Source of the DNA: Microvirga aerilata
GTDB taxonomy: Bacteria > Pseudomonadota > Alphaproteobacteria > Rhizobiales > Beijerinckiaceae
DNA: 64,000 nucleotides
Reading direction: 5' to 3'
Assembly: GCF_016743775.1 (NCBI RefSeq)
Contig: NZ_JAEQMY010000007.1
Coordinates: forward strand, 97,038 to 161,037
Below, piece after piece: positions 8,987-17,499 of this stretch. The translations under genes and the position numbers were made by a program. How positions within the stretch are numbered: the first letter of the stretch is position 1; the number at the start of each line of letters is the position of its first letter. Under the pieces are notes generated by a model. That model did not search any database, had not been told where the DNA came from, and saw only the letters and a list, made by a program, of their open reading frames with translations.

Positions 8987-9154
8987 TCAGTCGTGGCTCC
9001 AAAGATGGTAAACCAGCACGGCGAGCACCACGACATTCGCAACTGCGAGCAGGAGCAAGGCCACATAGGACATTCTTTTGTTTTGAGCCAGTTCGGCGCT
9101 GATCGATTCCATCTTCCGGTGCTTGGCGAGTTCATCGCGCTCTTGGGGCTTCAT
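8987..9154 (-). CDS. Small membrane protein (55 aa)
   Basis: The frame from ATG 9154 to TGA 8987 has an excellent GAAGGAGAG ribosome binding site. A charged N-terminal helix (KPQERDELAKHRKMESISAE) precedes one TM segment (MSYVALLLLAVANVVVLAVL). Function unknown. Confidence 0.65.
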   Translation of the reverse strand: MKPQERDELAKHRKMESISAELAQNKRMSYVALLLLAVANVVVLAVLVYHLWSHD

Positions 9155-9674
9155 GGGCTCTCCTTCAAGTGAACCCAGCCATACCAGACCTATGTAGGAA
9201 AAGAAACTTAGATAAATGGTCTATGCTGGTGCACGAGCGCCTCAAACCTACCGCGCACTTTTGCATAGGCGTATGTGTGGAACGCGTTTCGGCGCATTCG
9301 GGAAGTGTTTAGGCCAAACTATGGAGCGTCGCGCCAGCGATGCAGTCTCTCGCGAGGGCTTCATGATGAGACCGATTACGGAGGACAACTTACCTGAGGT
9401 CGAAGTTGGATAAAAGGCTGAAACCTCCTCTCGCGATGACCCTGAGCGACTGCAAAGTCGATTAGCTACTCATAGCGGGACTAAGCCAACGTAGGCGTTA
9501 ATGAGGATCACGAATTCCGACTTCGCTCCCAAGCATAGCGGTCGCGTAATCCATATAACGCCCAGTATGGAATCCCTCCGGAGTGTCCCTTTGGGACTCC
9601 TTGCAAGGCCCTCTCGGATGACCGTACCGACGAGTGCTGCCACTTGCCCTTGCAAAAGACGATCAGCTCAAGCC
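9155..9674. other. Intergenic region, no supportable gene
   Basis: Reading frames here are short and lack ribosome binding sites or recognisable motifs. Nothing else is seen. Confidence 0.4.
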
Positions 9675-9709
9675 GGAAGGCAGGTGCGAAAGAGAACCTC
9701 CTGCCTTCC
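9675..9709. terminator. Hairpin downstream of haem peroxidase gene
   Basis: A 10-bp inverted repeat (GGAAGGCAGG / CCTGCCTTCC) with a 15-base loop begins 14 bases past the peroxidase stop at 9723. It is called a terminator by position. Confidence 0.5.
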
Positions 9710-9722
9710 TAGGTTACTGAGT

Positions 9723-11336
9723 CTAGCCAATCGGATTGATGTCATCCACCAGACGAAGCAGGTCAGTCATCAGAAACGTACCAGGTTTGGCTGAAGGCAG
9801 CGTTGGCTTCCAGTTCTTTGCCTGCCACAGGAAAGATTTGGTGTCTCCATGGATCAAACCCACGAAAACCTCAGAGACGAGGATCGAGCCTACGGGACCC
9901 AAGCGCTCGCCGTTATGGCGGACCTGCGCCTCCTTCAGGATGTAGTACCAGAGCGGAGTTTCTTTATGCAGGCCCTGCTTCTTGGCGACCTGTCCGTCTG
10001 GACCACTTGCGATCTCTTCGGGCGTGAGGGGGTTCTTGATCCGCATGGCCTTGGCAACGTCTTGGCCTGAGGGTAGTCCGAGGTTGACGCCGCGCTTCAG
10101 ATTGCGGAACGCCAGATTGCCACCGCCGCCAGGCAGGGTATGCAATTCCGGAACAAGGAACGGGTCCAGCTTCCGTGCATGGTTGAAGGCGAACCCAGGC
10201 GTGCCGTCTAGGGTGCCGAGATCGTAGAAGCGGCGCCAGTCAATGATCCAGTTGCTCGGCAGCACAGGAACCGGCAGGGGCCCGGTGGGCGGGTTCGGCG
10301 CAAGGTCACCAATGATCTGACCCGACAAGCCGCTGAACCCGAAAATCAAACGAAAATCGGCAGGAGGATTATGAAAGACCCGGTTGTGGCTGTAGGTCTG
10401 TCGGACCATGCTGTGGCCAAGTCGGTAGGCAGCAGCTGAAAACTCAACCGGCATGTAGGGCGTCTTCTTGAAGCGATAGAACTTACGCCCATCGTGCAGG
10501 ATCCTCGCTACGACACCAGGCTCGGTGAGACGTTCCACAAAATCGTGAAGCACCATCCACTGGTAGTGCCATGTTACTGTTCTCCGAGCCTCAGCGAAGA
10601 TGTCGGCCGGGGGCGTAGGGGATTCCGAGAGAAGATCACAAACCTTGTTGTGGAACTTCAGGAAGGCGAGATGCGTCTGGGCAACCAGCAGGTTCTCATC
10701 GTTGCGATGATCACCAATGAGAGCAAAGCCTTCAGGACTGCGCGGAAGATCGTTGCGGAAGGCCCCCGTGACACCACCAAAGTCAACGTTGATGTTCTTG
10801 CCAATGAGCAGTTTGGGGCCGTGCTTGCTCGTGGTCTCAGGGTTGCGGGCATACAGATGCGGACTGCCATCTGGCCCGAGGCCGTAAACCGCATCAAGAT
10901 CCAAGCTCGGGGTTCGGAAGTTCTCAATGCCGAGCGGATCCTTGTCCTTCTCGGAAAGGGACGTCAGATCGAGCGTGATGTCGTGGTCAATGAACTGTCC
11001 CAGATAGGTGAAGCCTGCAGGGACGTTCGGGTTGTCGCGCGTGGTATCGGCAGGATCTGGATCCAGCATCGCGTCGGCAAGGGCCTGCAGCTTGGCGTCA
11101 CTTACCTCCAGAGGTGGGAGCTTCGGGAACATACGGCCAAACATGCCCGGGTCTTTGTTGCCGGACAGAGTATCAAGATGGTCCCGCTTGGCATGTCGAC
11201 CGGCGATCCCGTGCCCGGGGATGACCTTTACGGCATCAGCCGGCAGAGACGTTGTTTTGAGCGTTTCTTTTGGTGGGGTAGCTGCCGCTCTGCCTGCAGG
11301 TGTCTTTGAAGCAGGTGTCATCACATCGTTTGGCAT
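9723..11336 (-). CDS. Animal-type haem peroxidase family protein
   Basis: The 537-residue protein has the hallmarks of the animal haem peroxidase superfamily (myeloperoxidase, peroxinectin and bacterial homologues). These are the distal-histidine motif GQFIDHDIT (His118), the DHRNDENLLVAQTHLAFLKFHN segment in two parts around residue 210-230, and a proximal histidine in RLGHSMVRQTY (His308). No signal peptide is visible; the Ala/Pro/Lys-rich first 40 residues look disordered. By family it would oxidise halides or organic substrates with hydrogen peroxide. It stands alone, with its own downstream hairpin. Confidence 0.9.
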   Translation of the reverse strand: MPNDVMTPASKTPAGRAAATPPKETLKTTSLPADAVKVIPGHGIAGRHAKRDHLDTLSGNKDPGMFGRMFPKLPPLEVSDAKLQALADAMLDPDPADTTRDNPNVPAGFTYLGQFIDHDITLDLTSLSEKDKDPLGIENFRTPSLDLDAVYGLGPDGSPHLYARNPETTSKHGPKLLIGKNINVDFGGVTGAFRNDLPRSPEGFALIGDHRNDENLLVAQTHLAFLKFHNKVCDLLSESPTPPADIFAEARRTVTWHYQWMVLHDFVERLTEPGVVARILHDGRKFYRFKKTPYMPVEFSAAAYRLGHSMVRQTYSHNRVFHNPPADFRLIFGFSGLSGQIIGDLAPNPPTGPLPVPVLPSNWIIDWRRFYDLGTLDGTPGFAFNHARKLDPFLVPELHTLPGGGGNLAFRNLKRGVNLGLPSGQDVAKAMRIKNPLTPEEIASGPDGQVAKKQGLHKETPLWYYILKEAQVRHNGERLGPVGSILVSEVFVGLIHGDTKSFLWQAKNWKPTLPSAKPGTFLMTDLLRLVDDINPIG

Positions 11337-11572
11337 TGGATTCCCCTGTTCTTGCTCTGGATCAGAGCATGGTTCCCAGCATGCTACTCTCTACTTACCT
11401 CTGACCTGCCGACTCAGGTGTTATGCGCCAACTCCTGCTATACATTACTATAGATCTCGGAAAAGATGATACGTGTGCACTGGAGCACAGAGCGGAAATC
11501 GCAATCGGTTGCTTCATGGAACAGAGACAGGCTGGGCTTGTTGCTGGATCTGAGGCAGATTGGGAGGCCAGC

Positions 11573-11866
11573 ATGCGACCCATCCTTCTGTTCCTTGCGA
11601 TTGCAGGAACGGCGACTGGCGCCATGGCACAGCCGGGACCCACAACCCTGGCCATGACCTGTGCCCAGGCGAGACGGATCGTGGCCTCTCAAGGCGCGGT
11701 CGTGCTGCGCACAGGGTCGACGACCTACGACCGTTACGTTCAGGGCTCAAGCTTCTGCGCACTTGGAGAAACAGTGCATCCTGCTTGGATACGAACGGCT
11801 GATGCCGCCCAGTGTCCTGTCGGAGGAGTTTGCCGGTCAGTCGACCTTGAGAACGGGCGATAAAAG
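11573..11866 (+). CDS. Small secreted protein (97 aa)
   Basis: The ATG at 11573 is chosen because it follows a GGGAGG ribosome binding site and begins a clean signal peptide (MRPILLFLAIAGTATGAMA-Q). The mature part has several cysteines (TCAQARR, SFCAL, QCPVGGVC), suggesting disulfides in the periplasm. A TYDRYV motif is typical of a small rhizobial periplasmic family of unknown function. The frame is open upstream, but that part lacks any such features. Confidence 0.75.
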
Positions 11867-11910
11867 TAGCCAGGTTATTCCGCATAGACTGCGGTATAGA
11901 ACAGTGCGTT

Positions 11911-12248
11911 CTAATGAGCGGCGGCGGACTGGGGCGGCAAGATCGCACAGCGGGTGAAAGACCGCATCGCGTCTCGCAGCCCGCACCAATGAGCTCCCCC
12001 GGTCTCGCCACGGTCACCCGCGGGGTGCGATACTGGATGCTGCCTCTCAGGATATCGAGCCACTGCTCCTCAACGAACATCTGCACCCCTTTTGGTTCCA
12101 GACGGTAGGGTACAGGGCGGCAGTCGCCATCATGACAGCAGGGCGGGCCTGATCAGGTGAGCAGGTCCTGGTAGATGTCATGAGCCTGGATCGACTCAGG
12201 CCAAATCACCGGTAGACCGCCGACGAGTGAGATCTGTTTCGGAGACAT
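11911..12248 (-). pseudogene. Broken small secreted Cys-rich protein (CCHDGDCRPV type)
   Basis: Reading from ATG 12248, the frame encodes an N-terminal segment ending AHDIYQDLLT, then an in-frame TGA at 12153-12155. Directly after it the same frame continues SGPPCCHDGDCRPVPYR...QMFVEEQW...IQYRT. A one-base shift then restores the ending AGDRGETGGAHWCG, and TAG follows at 11911. Together these pieces match the layout of a small periplasmic family with a CC-x-DCRPV motif and a G-D-x-GETGG-x-HWCG end. One nonsense change and one frameshift make it a pseudogene. Confidence 0.6.
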
Positions 12249-12624
12249 CCTACGCTCCCTGACCGCCGAGTGGGTCCAGGGCCCTACACGCCGGGAGCCC
12301 TGAAGGCCGTGAGAGGGGTTGCGTCTTCGTGGTTGAACCAGTTTACGCCTCACCGGCTTTGGGCACAAATTTGCGGCAGGGAAGGGCGCTCGCAATCCAC
12401 ATAGGGCGCAGCATCAGATGAGCTGGGAGTGAGATCGGACGTCAATCAGATGGCGAATATCTCACCCGAGATAGGTTAAAAAGATCAAATCCTACCACTT
12501 TAGCTAAGTAGTTAGCGAATATAGGTACTCGGTTAAAGTGCTTTGATCTGCTTTCTCTGCCATATTCTTCGCACGAGTGAACTCCATGATCCGACTTTGA
12601 TGCGTCCTCTGCTGGCAGGCTCTC
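12249..12624. other. Intergenic region, no supportable gene
   Basis: No frame with coding character was found. The stretch at about 12470-12560 is AT-richer and precedes the DUF6894-like gene, so a promoter may lie there. Confidence 0.35.
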
Positions 12625-12903
12625 ATGACCGTATCGGAACAACTCGCCTCAGACAGGATGTTCTTCAACTTGGTCTCTGATGCAGAGACAATCCCTGATG
12701 AGCAAGGAGTTGATCTGCCACCTAAGGGTGACGTGCTGGGTCTGATCGCTCGCATTTTCGAGGACTTTCACCAGAACGGCATGCTTGCCTCGGCAGAGTG
12801 GCGGGGCTGGTACGTGGTGATCACCGATGGCTCAGGTCAGACACTCCTCAGCGTGGCCCTTGGCACTCCTGCCCTGGAGTGCAGTCGTTCTCCTTTGAAC
12901 TGA
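12625..12903 (+). CDS. DUF6894-like small protein, divergent
   Basis: The 92-residue protein contains MFFNLVSDAETIPDEQGVDLP. This follows the DUF6894 pattern (aromatic start, short strand, acidic D/E-x-x-G-x-D/E turn) but lacks the usual R-Y-Y/F opening. Translation may begin at 12625 or at the internal ATG at 12658, which fits the family length better. Neither has a strong ribosome binding site. It is the second of three members in the window. Confidence 0.55.
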   Translation: MTVSEQLASDRMFFNLVSDAETIPDEQGVDLPPKGDVLGLIARIFEDFHQNGMLASAEWRGWYVVITDGSGQTLLSVALGTPALECSRSPLN

Positions 12904-12944
12904 GACCCTGCAACTTCGCCTAACTCTCACCTAAGGAGAGAGCG

Positions 12945-13472
12945 ATGGACGAGACCATCCTGCACCAAGCACAGGAATTTTGCCGCCTCTTAGATGGCGT
13001 GCTCACTCGGATCCAAGCCGACGATCAGGCGGATGAGGATGTGAAGCTTGCAGCCTTTGACATCCAGGAGGACCTTCGTTTTTTCCAGGAGGCGGTGTTC
13101 TGGTCTGAGCTTCGCCGCACGGGGCAAATACCAGAGAGCAGAACGACAGACAGCCTGGTCGTCACCGCAGAAGGACATGACCATAACGCCCTTCACCCAA
13201 ACCATGGGACGCTGGGTAAAGCTACGGACATCAAGAACGGCACGTCTGCGCCATATCGTGACATGCTCGGCAGTGCCCACTACGGAGGGTTTGTTGGCGC
13301 TGGGGTTGCCTCCCTGCACCATGTTCAGCATGCCCTCACGAGCCAAATTCCGGAAAACATTCCCGTTCACGTCTTCGGTGAACTGGCGGCTGCTGCGTCC
13401 TGTGGCGCGATCCTGACCTTGGTCACTTCAGCTATATGCAGCCAACTTAAGACAAGGCGTGATTTCGCATAA
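12945..13472 (+). CDS. Hypothetical protein (175 aa)
   Basis: The start is ATG at 12945 with a strong AAGGAGAGAG site. The N-terminal 70 residues are acidic and helical (DETILHQAQEFCRLLDGV..., VKLAAFDIQEDL). The middle is His/Gly-rich (GHDHNALHPNHG, YGGFVGAGVASLHHVQHAL), and a weakly hydrophobic helix lies near the C-terminus (AAAASCGAILTLVTSAI). No family is recognised. It follows the DUF6894-like gene by 41 bases on the same strand. Confidence 0.6.
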   Translation: MDETILHQAQEFCRLLDGVLTRIQADDQADEDVKLAAFDIQEDLRFFQEAVFWSELRRTGQIPESRTTDSLVVTAEGHDHNALHPNHGTLGKATDIKNGTSAPYRDMLGSAHYGGFVGAGVASLHHVQHALTSQIPENIPVHVFGELAAAASCGAILTLVTSAICSQLKTRRDFA

Positions 13473-13618
13473 TTGTTTGTGACGACTTATGGAACGACGC
13501 CGCGCCTGTTCAGTATAGACGACCCTCAACGACGCCTCTGCATGGCCGCAAGTACTGTGTAGTATTTGGCTCGGCGCCTGGCAAAGCAAGACCTCCTCAC
13601 CTGCTCCTTGCCATTAGG

Positions 13619-14029
13619 TCATGAGACCTTCCAGTCCTGAAGGTTGAAGATGTGCGGTCGACCAGCTTCATCGGAGCAGCCGATCAAGCTAGAGGAGGTT
13701 TCAGCTTGGGCCAAAAAAAGCCCCTTACGCGTGATCGGATGAAGGAGCTTGAAGTTAGGCGAAGGCTTAAGGGTAGAAAGGGATACGAGGCCTTCGTGCA
13801 GGGATAACAGATCGGAACCAAGATTTATTCCATTGGCTGGCGCAATCGCTGTCGGATGGGCCACTACTTGCACGGCCTGTGGTCGTTGCAGCGTGCTGAG
13901 CGTCGATCGAGCCGCACAAGTTGATCCCTCCACAGGAAACGAGAATTGATCGAGAACAGCTCCGTTATCCTTCCTTTGACTTAGTGATTCACGAGGGAAG
14001 CCAATGACGGGTGCGAGCAACAATCTCAT
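13619..14029 (-). CDS. Possible hypothetical protein, low confidence
   Basis: A minus-strand frame has protein-like composition in its C-terminal 80 residues (DLLSLHEGLVSLSTLKPS..., FNLQDWKVS). No start with a ribosome binding site is evident. The proposed ATG at 14029 overlaps the first codons of the divergent gene at 14004. It may be a real small gene, a remnant, or a chance frame. Confidence 0.3.
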   Translation of the reverse strand: MRLLLAPVIGFPRESLSQRKDNGAVLDQFSFPVEGSTCAARSTLSTLQRPQAVQVVAHPTAIAPANGINLGSDLLSLHEGLVSLSTLKPSPNFKLLHPITRKGLFLAQAETSSSLIGCSDEAGRPHIFNLQDWKVS

Positions 14030-14219
14030 TGAATCCACAGCTCGCGCCCTGTTGCGCGAGCGGATCGAGGCCACGCCTTGGTTTCGGATCAGAATGAGCC
14101 AGAAGCAGCGCCAAGTGGCCATTGAGCAGGAAGTGGATGCCTATTGGCACCTGTTCGTTGCCGATGCCACAGAGCGGCTGCTCAGGCCTGGCAAAGCGAG
14201 CGCGCACGCAAAGCATTAG
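14004..14219 (+). CDS. Small hypothetical protein (71 aa)
   Basis: ATG at 14004 follows a GAGGGAAG site. The protein is helical and charged, with a WFRIRMSQKQRQVAIEQEVDAYW stretch (given here in parts: WFRIRMSQKQ, RQVAIEQEVDAYW). No TM segment or known domain is seen. The repeat-type hairpin B begins 17 bases downstream and probably terminates it. Confidence 0.55.
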   Translation: MTGASNNLIESTARALLRERIEATPWFRIRMSQKQRQVAIEQEVDAYWHLFVADATERLLRPGKASAHAKH

Positions 14220-14235
14220 CCCGAACGAAGCCGAC

Positions 14236-14300
14236 AAAGAAAAAGCGCCCCACAAAGGGAGCGCTTCAAAGGTGCCGGCCCGTGGGGGCAGAATGGAGCC
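14236..14300 (+). repeat. Hairpin-containing intergenic repeat, copy B
   Basis: The stem AAGCGCCC (14243-14250) pairs imperfectly with GGGAGCGCTT (14257-14266). It is followed by the conserved tail CCGGCCCGTGGGGGCAgAAT. It is related to copies A (8325) and C (14968). Confidence 0.55.
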
Positions 14301-14649
14301 GGAGGTGCGTATCAACGCCCTTCTGGCACCGTGGTTCCAGCGAAAGCGAACTTTTTTGCGATAGGAAAGCTGCGCTCGGACACTGTTGGATTAGACCAGA
14401 TGGCCTAAGAACAATGGCTTACTTTCGATCAGGTCCGAATCGTCTTACAAGAACGAGCATTGATCAAGTAATTGCCACAAGACAATAAAACAATTTGAAG
14501 CTCAACTACCTAGTCGGCGGGGGCGGATGTGGGATCAAGGCCGTGAACTCGGGAATAAACCTGAGCGCGGCTTTTTCTTTGCTCCTAAGTGTATTGCGTG
14601 CATCGCTCGAAGAGCATTTAACAACAATACTAAGCTAGGGGCAGTCCGA

Positions 14650-14895
14650 ATGACCATCAGTGAGGCGCAACTGCGCACGCTCAGGCTTCTCAACAAGCAA
14701 GCCGCTCACCGCGTTCACCGCTCGAAGCGCGCCGGTGATTACATCTGGACGCATGAGGGTTCCCGCATTGCGCTCACCCAGACGCTGCACAAGCTGTTCA
14801 GCAGCGGATATGCGACAGTGAGCAATGACAACAGGGACGTGGCTGTCATCACTCAGAAGGGTCGTGCAGTGATCGCGGCACGAGGCTCCTGCTAG
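14650..14895 (+). CDS. Small hypothetical protein (81 aa), possible winged-helix fold
   Basis: The ATG at 14650 (MTISEAQLRTLRLLNKQ...) follows an AGGGGCAG site. The arrangement is helix, then a GDYIWTHEGSRIALTQTLHKLFSSGYATV segment (here in shorter pieces: GDYIWTHEGSRIAL, TLHKLFSSGYA), then a DVAVITQKGRAVI strand pair. This resembles a minimal winged-helix domain, so DNA binding is possible but unproven. The frame is open from 14527, but that part covers a hairpin region. Confidence 0.55.
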   Translation: MTISEAQLRTLRLLNKQAAHRVHRSKRAGDYIWTHEGSRIALTQTLHKLFSSGYATVSNDNRDVAVITQKGRAVIAARGSC

Positions 14896-14967
14896 GCAGG
14901 TCATTGCTAGGTACAGCAGATCACGATCGGAATGGTGAGGACGCTCTCCTGAGCAGGCCATCCGGCA

Positions 14968-15030
14968 AAAAGAAAGCGCCCTCTCAAGGGACGCTCTAGG
15001 GTCCGACCCGTAGGGGCAAAATAACGAAGT
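14968..15030 (+). repeat. Hairpin-containing intergenic repeat, copy C
   Basis: The stem AGCGCCCT (14975-14982) pairs with AGGGACGCT (14987-14995), followed by tail CCGACCCGTAGGGGCAAAAT. It is the third copy of the element at 8325 and 14236. About 230-250 bases downstream of copies A and C, and about 300 after copy B, a GGGCGCG(G)CCC-TTTTC-like segment occurs (near 8605, 14560 and 15220) that may be a second terminator. Confidence 0.55.
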
Positions 15031-15411
15031 CAGTAGCATCAAGTATTTTGTCCACTTGTGTCCTCAATGAGGCATGTCAATAAGCAATGTACGTTATTGC
15101 GGCGCTTGTTGATATATTCATAGATCCTATCAGGTCTTGATCGGCTTTTAAGATTACATGAAGCCGCGCTTCGCCGTAGGGACAACTCCGGGCCGGGAGG
15201 GTCGCGCACAGGGTCACAGGACTGGGCGCGGCCCTTTTCTTTGGATCCCACGCCGGGATATTTGAGCTCCTTGTAGAACACTACGGCCAAAATGAACCCG
15301 GCATCAGGCTGGTCTCATCCAGAAAGGGGCATAGGTATCAGCACGTCTGTGGCTCAACTTCGAAGCTCATAGCCGCGTTCTGGATCCTCAATGCGTGGAG
15401 ATCCTATTCCC
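15031..15411. other. Intergenic region with possible small-RNA terminator
   Basis: No gene is supported. Near 15195-15235 a segment ending GGGCGCGGCCCTTTTC could form a GC-rich stem followed by T residues on the plus strand, which would fit the 3' end of a short transcript. Confidence 0.3.
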
Positions 15412-15627
15412 TTATGCCCGCCGACCGCGCCTTATGAAGTAGATGACCGCTGCAACGACGATAATGACCGGGATGATCCGCCAGTGATCACTGATGCCGC
15501 CTGCTGCGGCATCTCCGGCGGTGGCAATCCAGCCGTACCCCCAGGCAGGGGCGGGCGCCGGGGTCTGTGCCCAGGCATAGGATACAGATAGGACAATAAC
15601 GCCCATCAGGGCCGTGAGCTTGCTCAT
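15412..15627 (-). CDS. Small secreted/membrane-anchored Pro-Ala-rich protein, copy 2
   Basis: ATG at 15627 follows a GGAGG site and starts MSKLTALMG, a signal peptide ending YAWA-QT. A short Ala/Pro/Gly linker and a C-terminal TM segment (IIPVIIVVAAVIYFIRR) complete the 71-residue protein. It is a paralogue of 3041-3256, and its genomic neighbour on the divergent side is also paralogous. Confidence 0.7.
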   Translation of the reverse strand: MSKLTALMGVIVLSVSYAWAQTPAPAPAWGYGWIATAGDAAAGGISDHWRIIPVIIVVAAVIYFIRRGRRA

Positions 15628-15781
15628 GCATGTGCCTCCGGTTGGGGAGACCAGCGCATACGTTCTACTCAATTGCTAAGCTGATGCCCTCCGGGAACGC
15701 GTCTTAGTGCGGCATGTTCCTAGGCAAGCCACCTGCCTGCGCATAAGCTCAGCCGAAACGACACGGCACAGAGCGGTCGGA

Positions 15782-16033
15782 ATGATGATGAAGCGGTAAG
15801 TCCTTGCTATCCACGACGTCTATGTGCCGGTAAAGCGGCGTCAAATCCTGGATGTGCAGAAGGTGGAAGCGCTCCCGGAGAGCATCATGGCGAGGCGACA
15901 GGAAGCACCCAGTCTCGTGCGGCCTGACGGTAGGCGGTTTGTTCTGGTGGAGGGCTTGCACCGCCTGGAGGCGTGCAAGGCACTCGGCGAGGCCACTGTC
16001 CCCGTCTATCTGGCCCAGGCCCGCAGGCATTGA
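15782..16033 (+). pseudogene. ParB-like small protein, copy 2, early stop
   Basis: The frame aligns with 3408-3659 over its whole length, including the VLVEGLHRLEACKALGEA motif. The codon matching Gln6 of copy 1 is TAA (15797-15799). A start at GTG 15824 would still give 69 residues beginning VPVKRRQ and keep the GLHRLEA motif. It is therefore either a nonsense pseudogene or an N-terminally shortened gene. The upstream region also resembles copy 1 (GGCATGTTCCTA, CCTGCGCATAAGCTCA), showing that the whole cassette was duplicated. Confidence 0.6.
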
Positions 16034-16092
16034 TCCCCGCTTGGTGCGTAGCTGGAGCAAGCCTTGAGGAGATAGCCCTCATTGATCCGACG

Positions 16093-16456
16093 GTGGGGTT
16101 ACCAGGATCCCTGGAAGCGGTGCAGAATTGGTCTGCCGAGTTGAGAAAGGACAAATTCAAGTTTGACTTCATGCTCCTGGCGAAGGGCGAAAAGCCTACA
16201 AATCCGGAGCAGCACATTCTCATTGAAATCATTCGTGAGTCGGTTATCGGGAGGCTGTATGGTGTGACCGGAAAGGGCCTTGATCCGGCTTACCAGCCAT
16301 TCAACAATTTCACTGACGGCACCCTGAACGAGGCGCGCAAGCGGGCTACGGAACTAGCCGAGGCCGGGAACGTATCGACCATTGCCTTGCTGCCCAGCCG
16401 ACCACTGAGCCTCTGTCGCTCCCCACCTCAGCGGATCAGGTGCATTGAGCGCGCTT
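16093..16456 (+). pseudogene. Hypothetical protein fragment
   Basis: A frame with good coding character (SLEAVQNWSAELRKDKFKFD, FMLLAKGEKPTNPEQHILIE, ESVIGRLYGVTGKGLDP) lies just after the ParB-like copy. No convincing start codon exists: GTG at 16093 is the best available. The similarity to coding sequence fades near 16430. It is probably a decayed or truncated gene of an unrecognised family. Confidence 0.35.
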
Positions 16457-16712
16457 TAGGCCGCAGGACGCAGTGGCCTATTTTTAGGGCGGCTCTGTCC
16501 GGCCCGTGGAGTGGGTCGGGACCAGATTGCTGAAGAGGACGAGCCCGCAGCCAAGAGACAGTATGTACCGAGAAATCGGTTGAGGTGGGAGCTTGTCATC
16601 GCCAAGCTCTGCCATATTGGGATGCAGACGGCCCGGGTTAAAAGGCAGATACCTGCACAAGAGGTTAAGACGACGAACAGGTGGAAAGGGTCGAACCAGC
16701 TGGTGGTGCATT

Positions 16713-17135
16713 TCATGTCGGCGAGAGGGATTTGCCATATGCATCCAGAAGTACCGAGACCTCGTGCAGCATCACCATCAGCGGCCTTGTAGACGTGATG
16801 TCGAACGTCAGGTCAGGGCGCTCGAAGAGCGCGAGGCAGATTTCGTTCGAGTTGTGCCGGGACTGGTACGCGACCCCATCAGGTTGATCCGGGTGATCCC
16901 AAAGAGCGTCTGACCACAATCCGCAGGGCCCACAGGGGCCAGCGGAGACCGCGCTGTCGGTGGCGACGGCTGGCAGACCGGACCCGTAGAGCTTTACGAC
17001 GCGCAGTTCACGGCGGCAGGCGAGCTCCGTTGCAGCACGATCCGCGATATCCGAGATGGCAACCATCAGGCGTTGCGGGTTGCGGAACAGCGTTTCCGCC
17101 AACGCACCGGCCCGGCTCAGGCTGACATAAAGCAC
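16713..17135 (-). pseudogene. RES-domain (toxin-type) protein, N-terminally truncated
   Basis: The frame carries the RES family pattern: VLYVSLSRAGALAETL, a RELRVVKLYGSGL strand with the conserved Arg, a DHPDQPDGVAYQSRHN motif and an ICLALFERP segment. Bacterial RES proteins act as NAD-degrading toxins with an Xre/MbcA-type partner. Upstream, the frame stays open for about 25 codons (DGARSRFG before VLYV) and then meets TAA, so the usual N-terminal Arg strand is missing. No antitoxin gene is found beside it. GTG at 17135 could still start a shortened protein. Confidence 0.55.
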
Positions 17136-17295
17136 GCCGAACCGGCTACGCGCGCCGTCAGACCGATAGGTTGGTAGGGTGCCAGGGCCAGGGCCAAAAT
17201 CAACTTAAACTGGGAAGCATCGATGACAGCCGCACAGTACTCGGCCCGCTAGGGCGCTGGCGAGGCCGCGGGACCTAACCTGTTGTGGGCCTAGA

Positions 17296-17478
17296 TCAGT
17301 CGACATAGACCGTTTGGCCGAATGTCAGGCTGGGAAAAAGAACGATTATACTAGCGGCCCAGATGAAACCTGAGGCGCATATGAGCCAATTCCCTCTCGA
17401 TATGATAGCTCCAACGGCTTGCATTCTCGCCCTCAGTTTGGCTCTCATCCTTGATTGGCAATCCCGTCGTGCTGACAA
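17296..17478 (-). CDS. Possible small membrane protein (60 aa)
   Basis: A short frame has an Arg-rich N-terminus (MSARRDCQSRMRAKLRARMQ) and one hydrophobic segment (WLICASGFIWAASIIVLFPS). There is no clear ribosome binding site and it sits in a decay zone between a RES fragment and a transposase remnant, so it may be spurious. Confidence 0.25.
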   Translation of the reverse strand: MSARRDCQSRMRAKLRARMQAVGAIISRGNWLICASGFIWAASIIVLFPSLTFGQTVYVD

Positions 17479-17499
17479 AAAACATTAGCTATTGACTGG

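Noticed and set aside
9216..9413. Possible 65-aa protein
   Set aside because: No ribosome binding site, unusual composition, no paralogue in the window.
10494..11309. A 271-aa plus-strand frame opposite the haem peroxidase
   Set aside because: The minus strand has both haem histidine motifs; the plus frame is a shadow.
16456..16713. Possible genes between the hypothetical fragment and the RES frame
   Set aside because: Frames are short and without motifs. One strand merely continues the decayed region.
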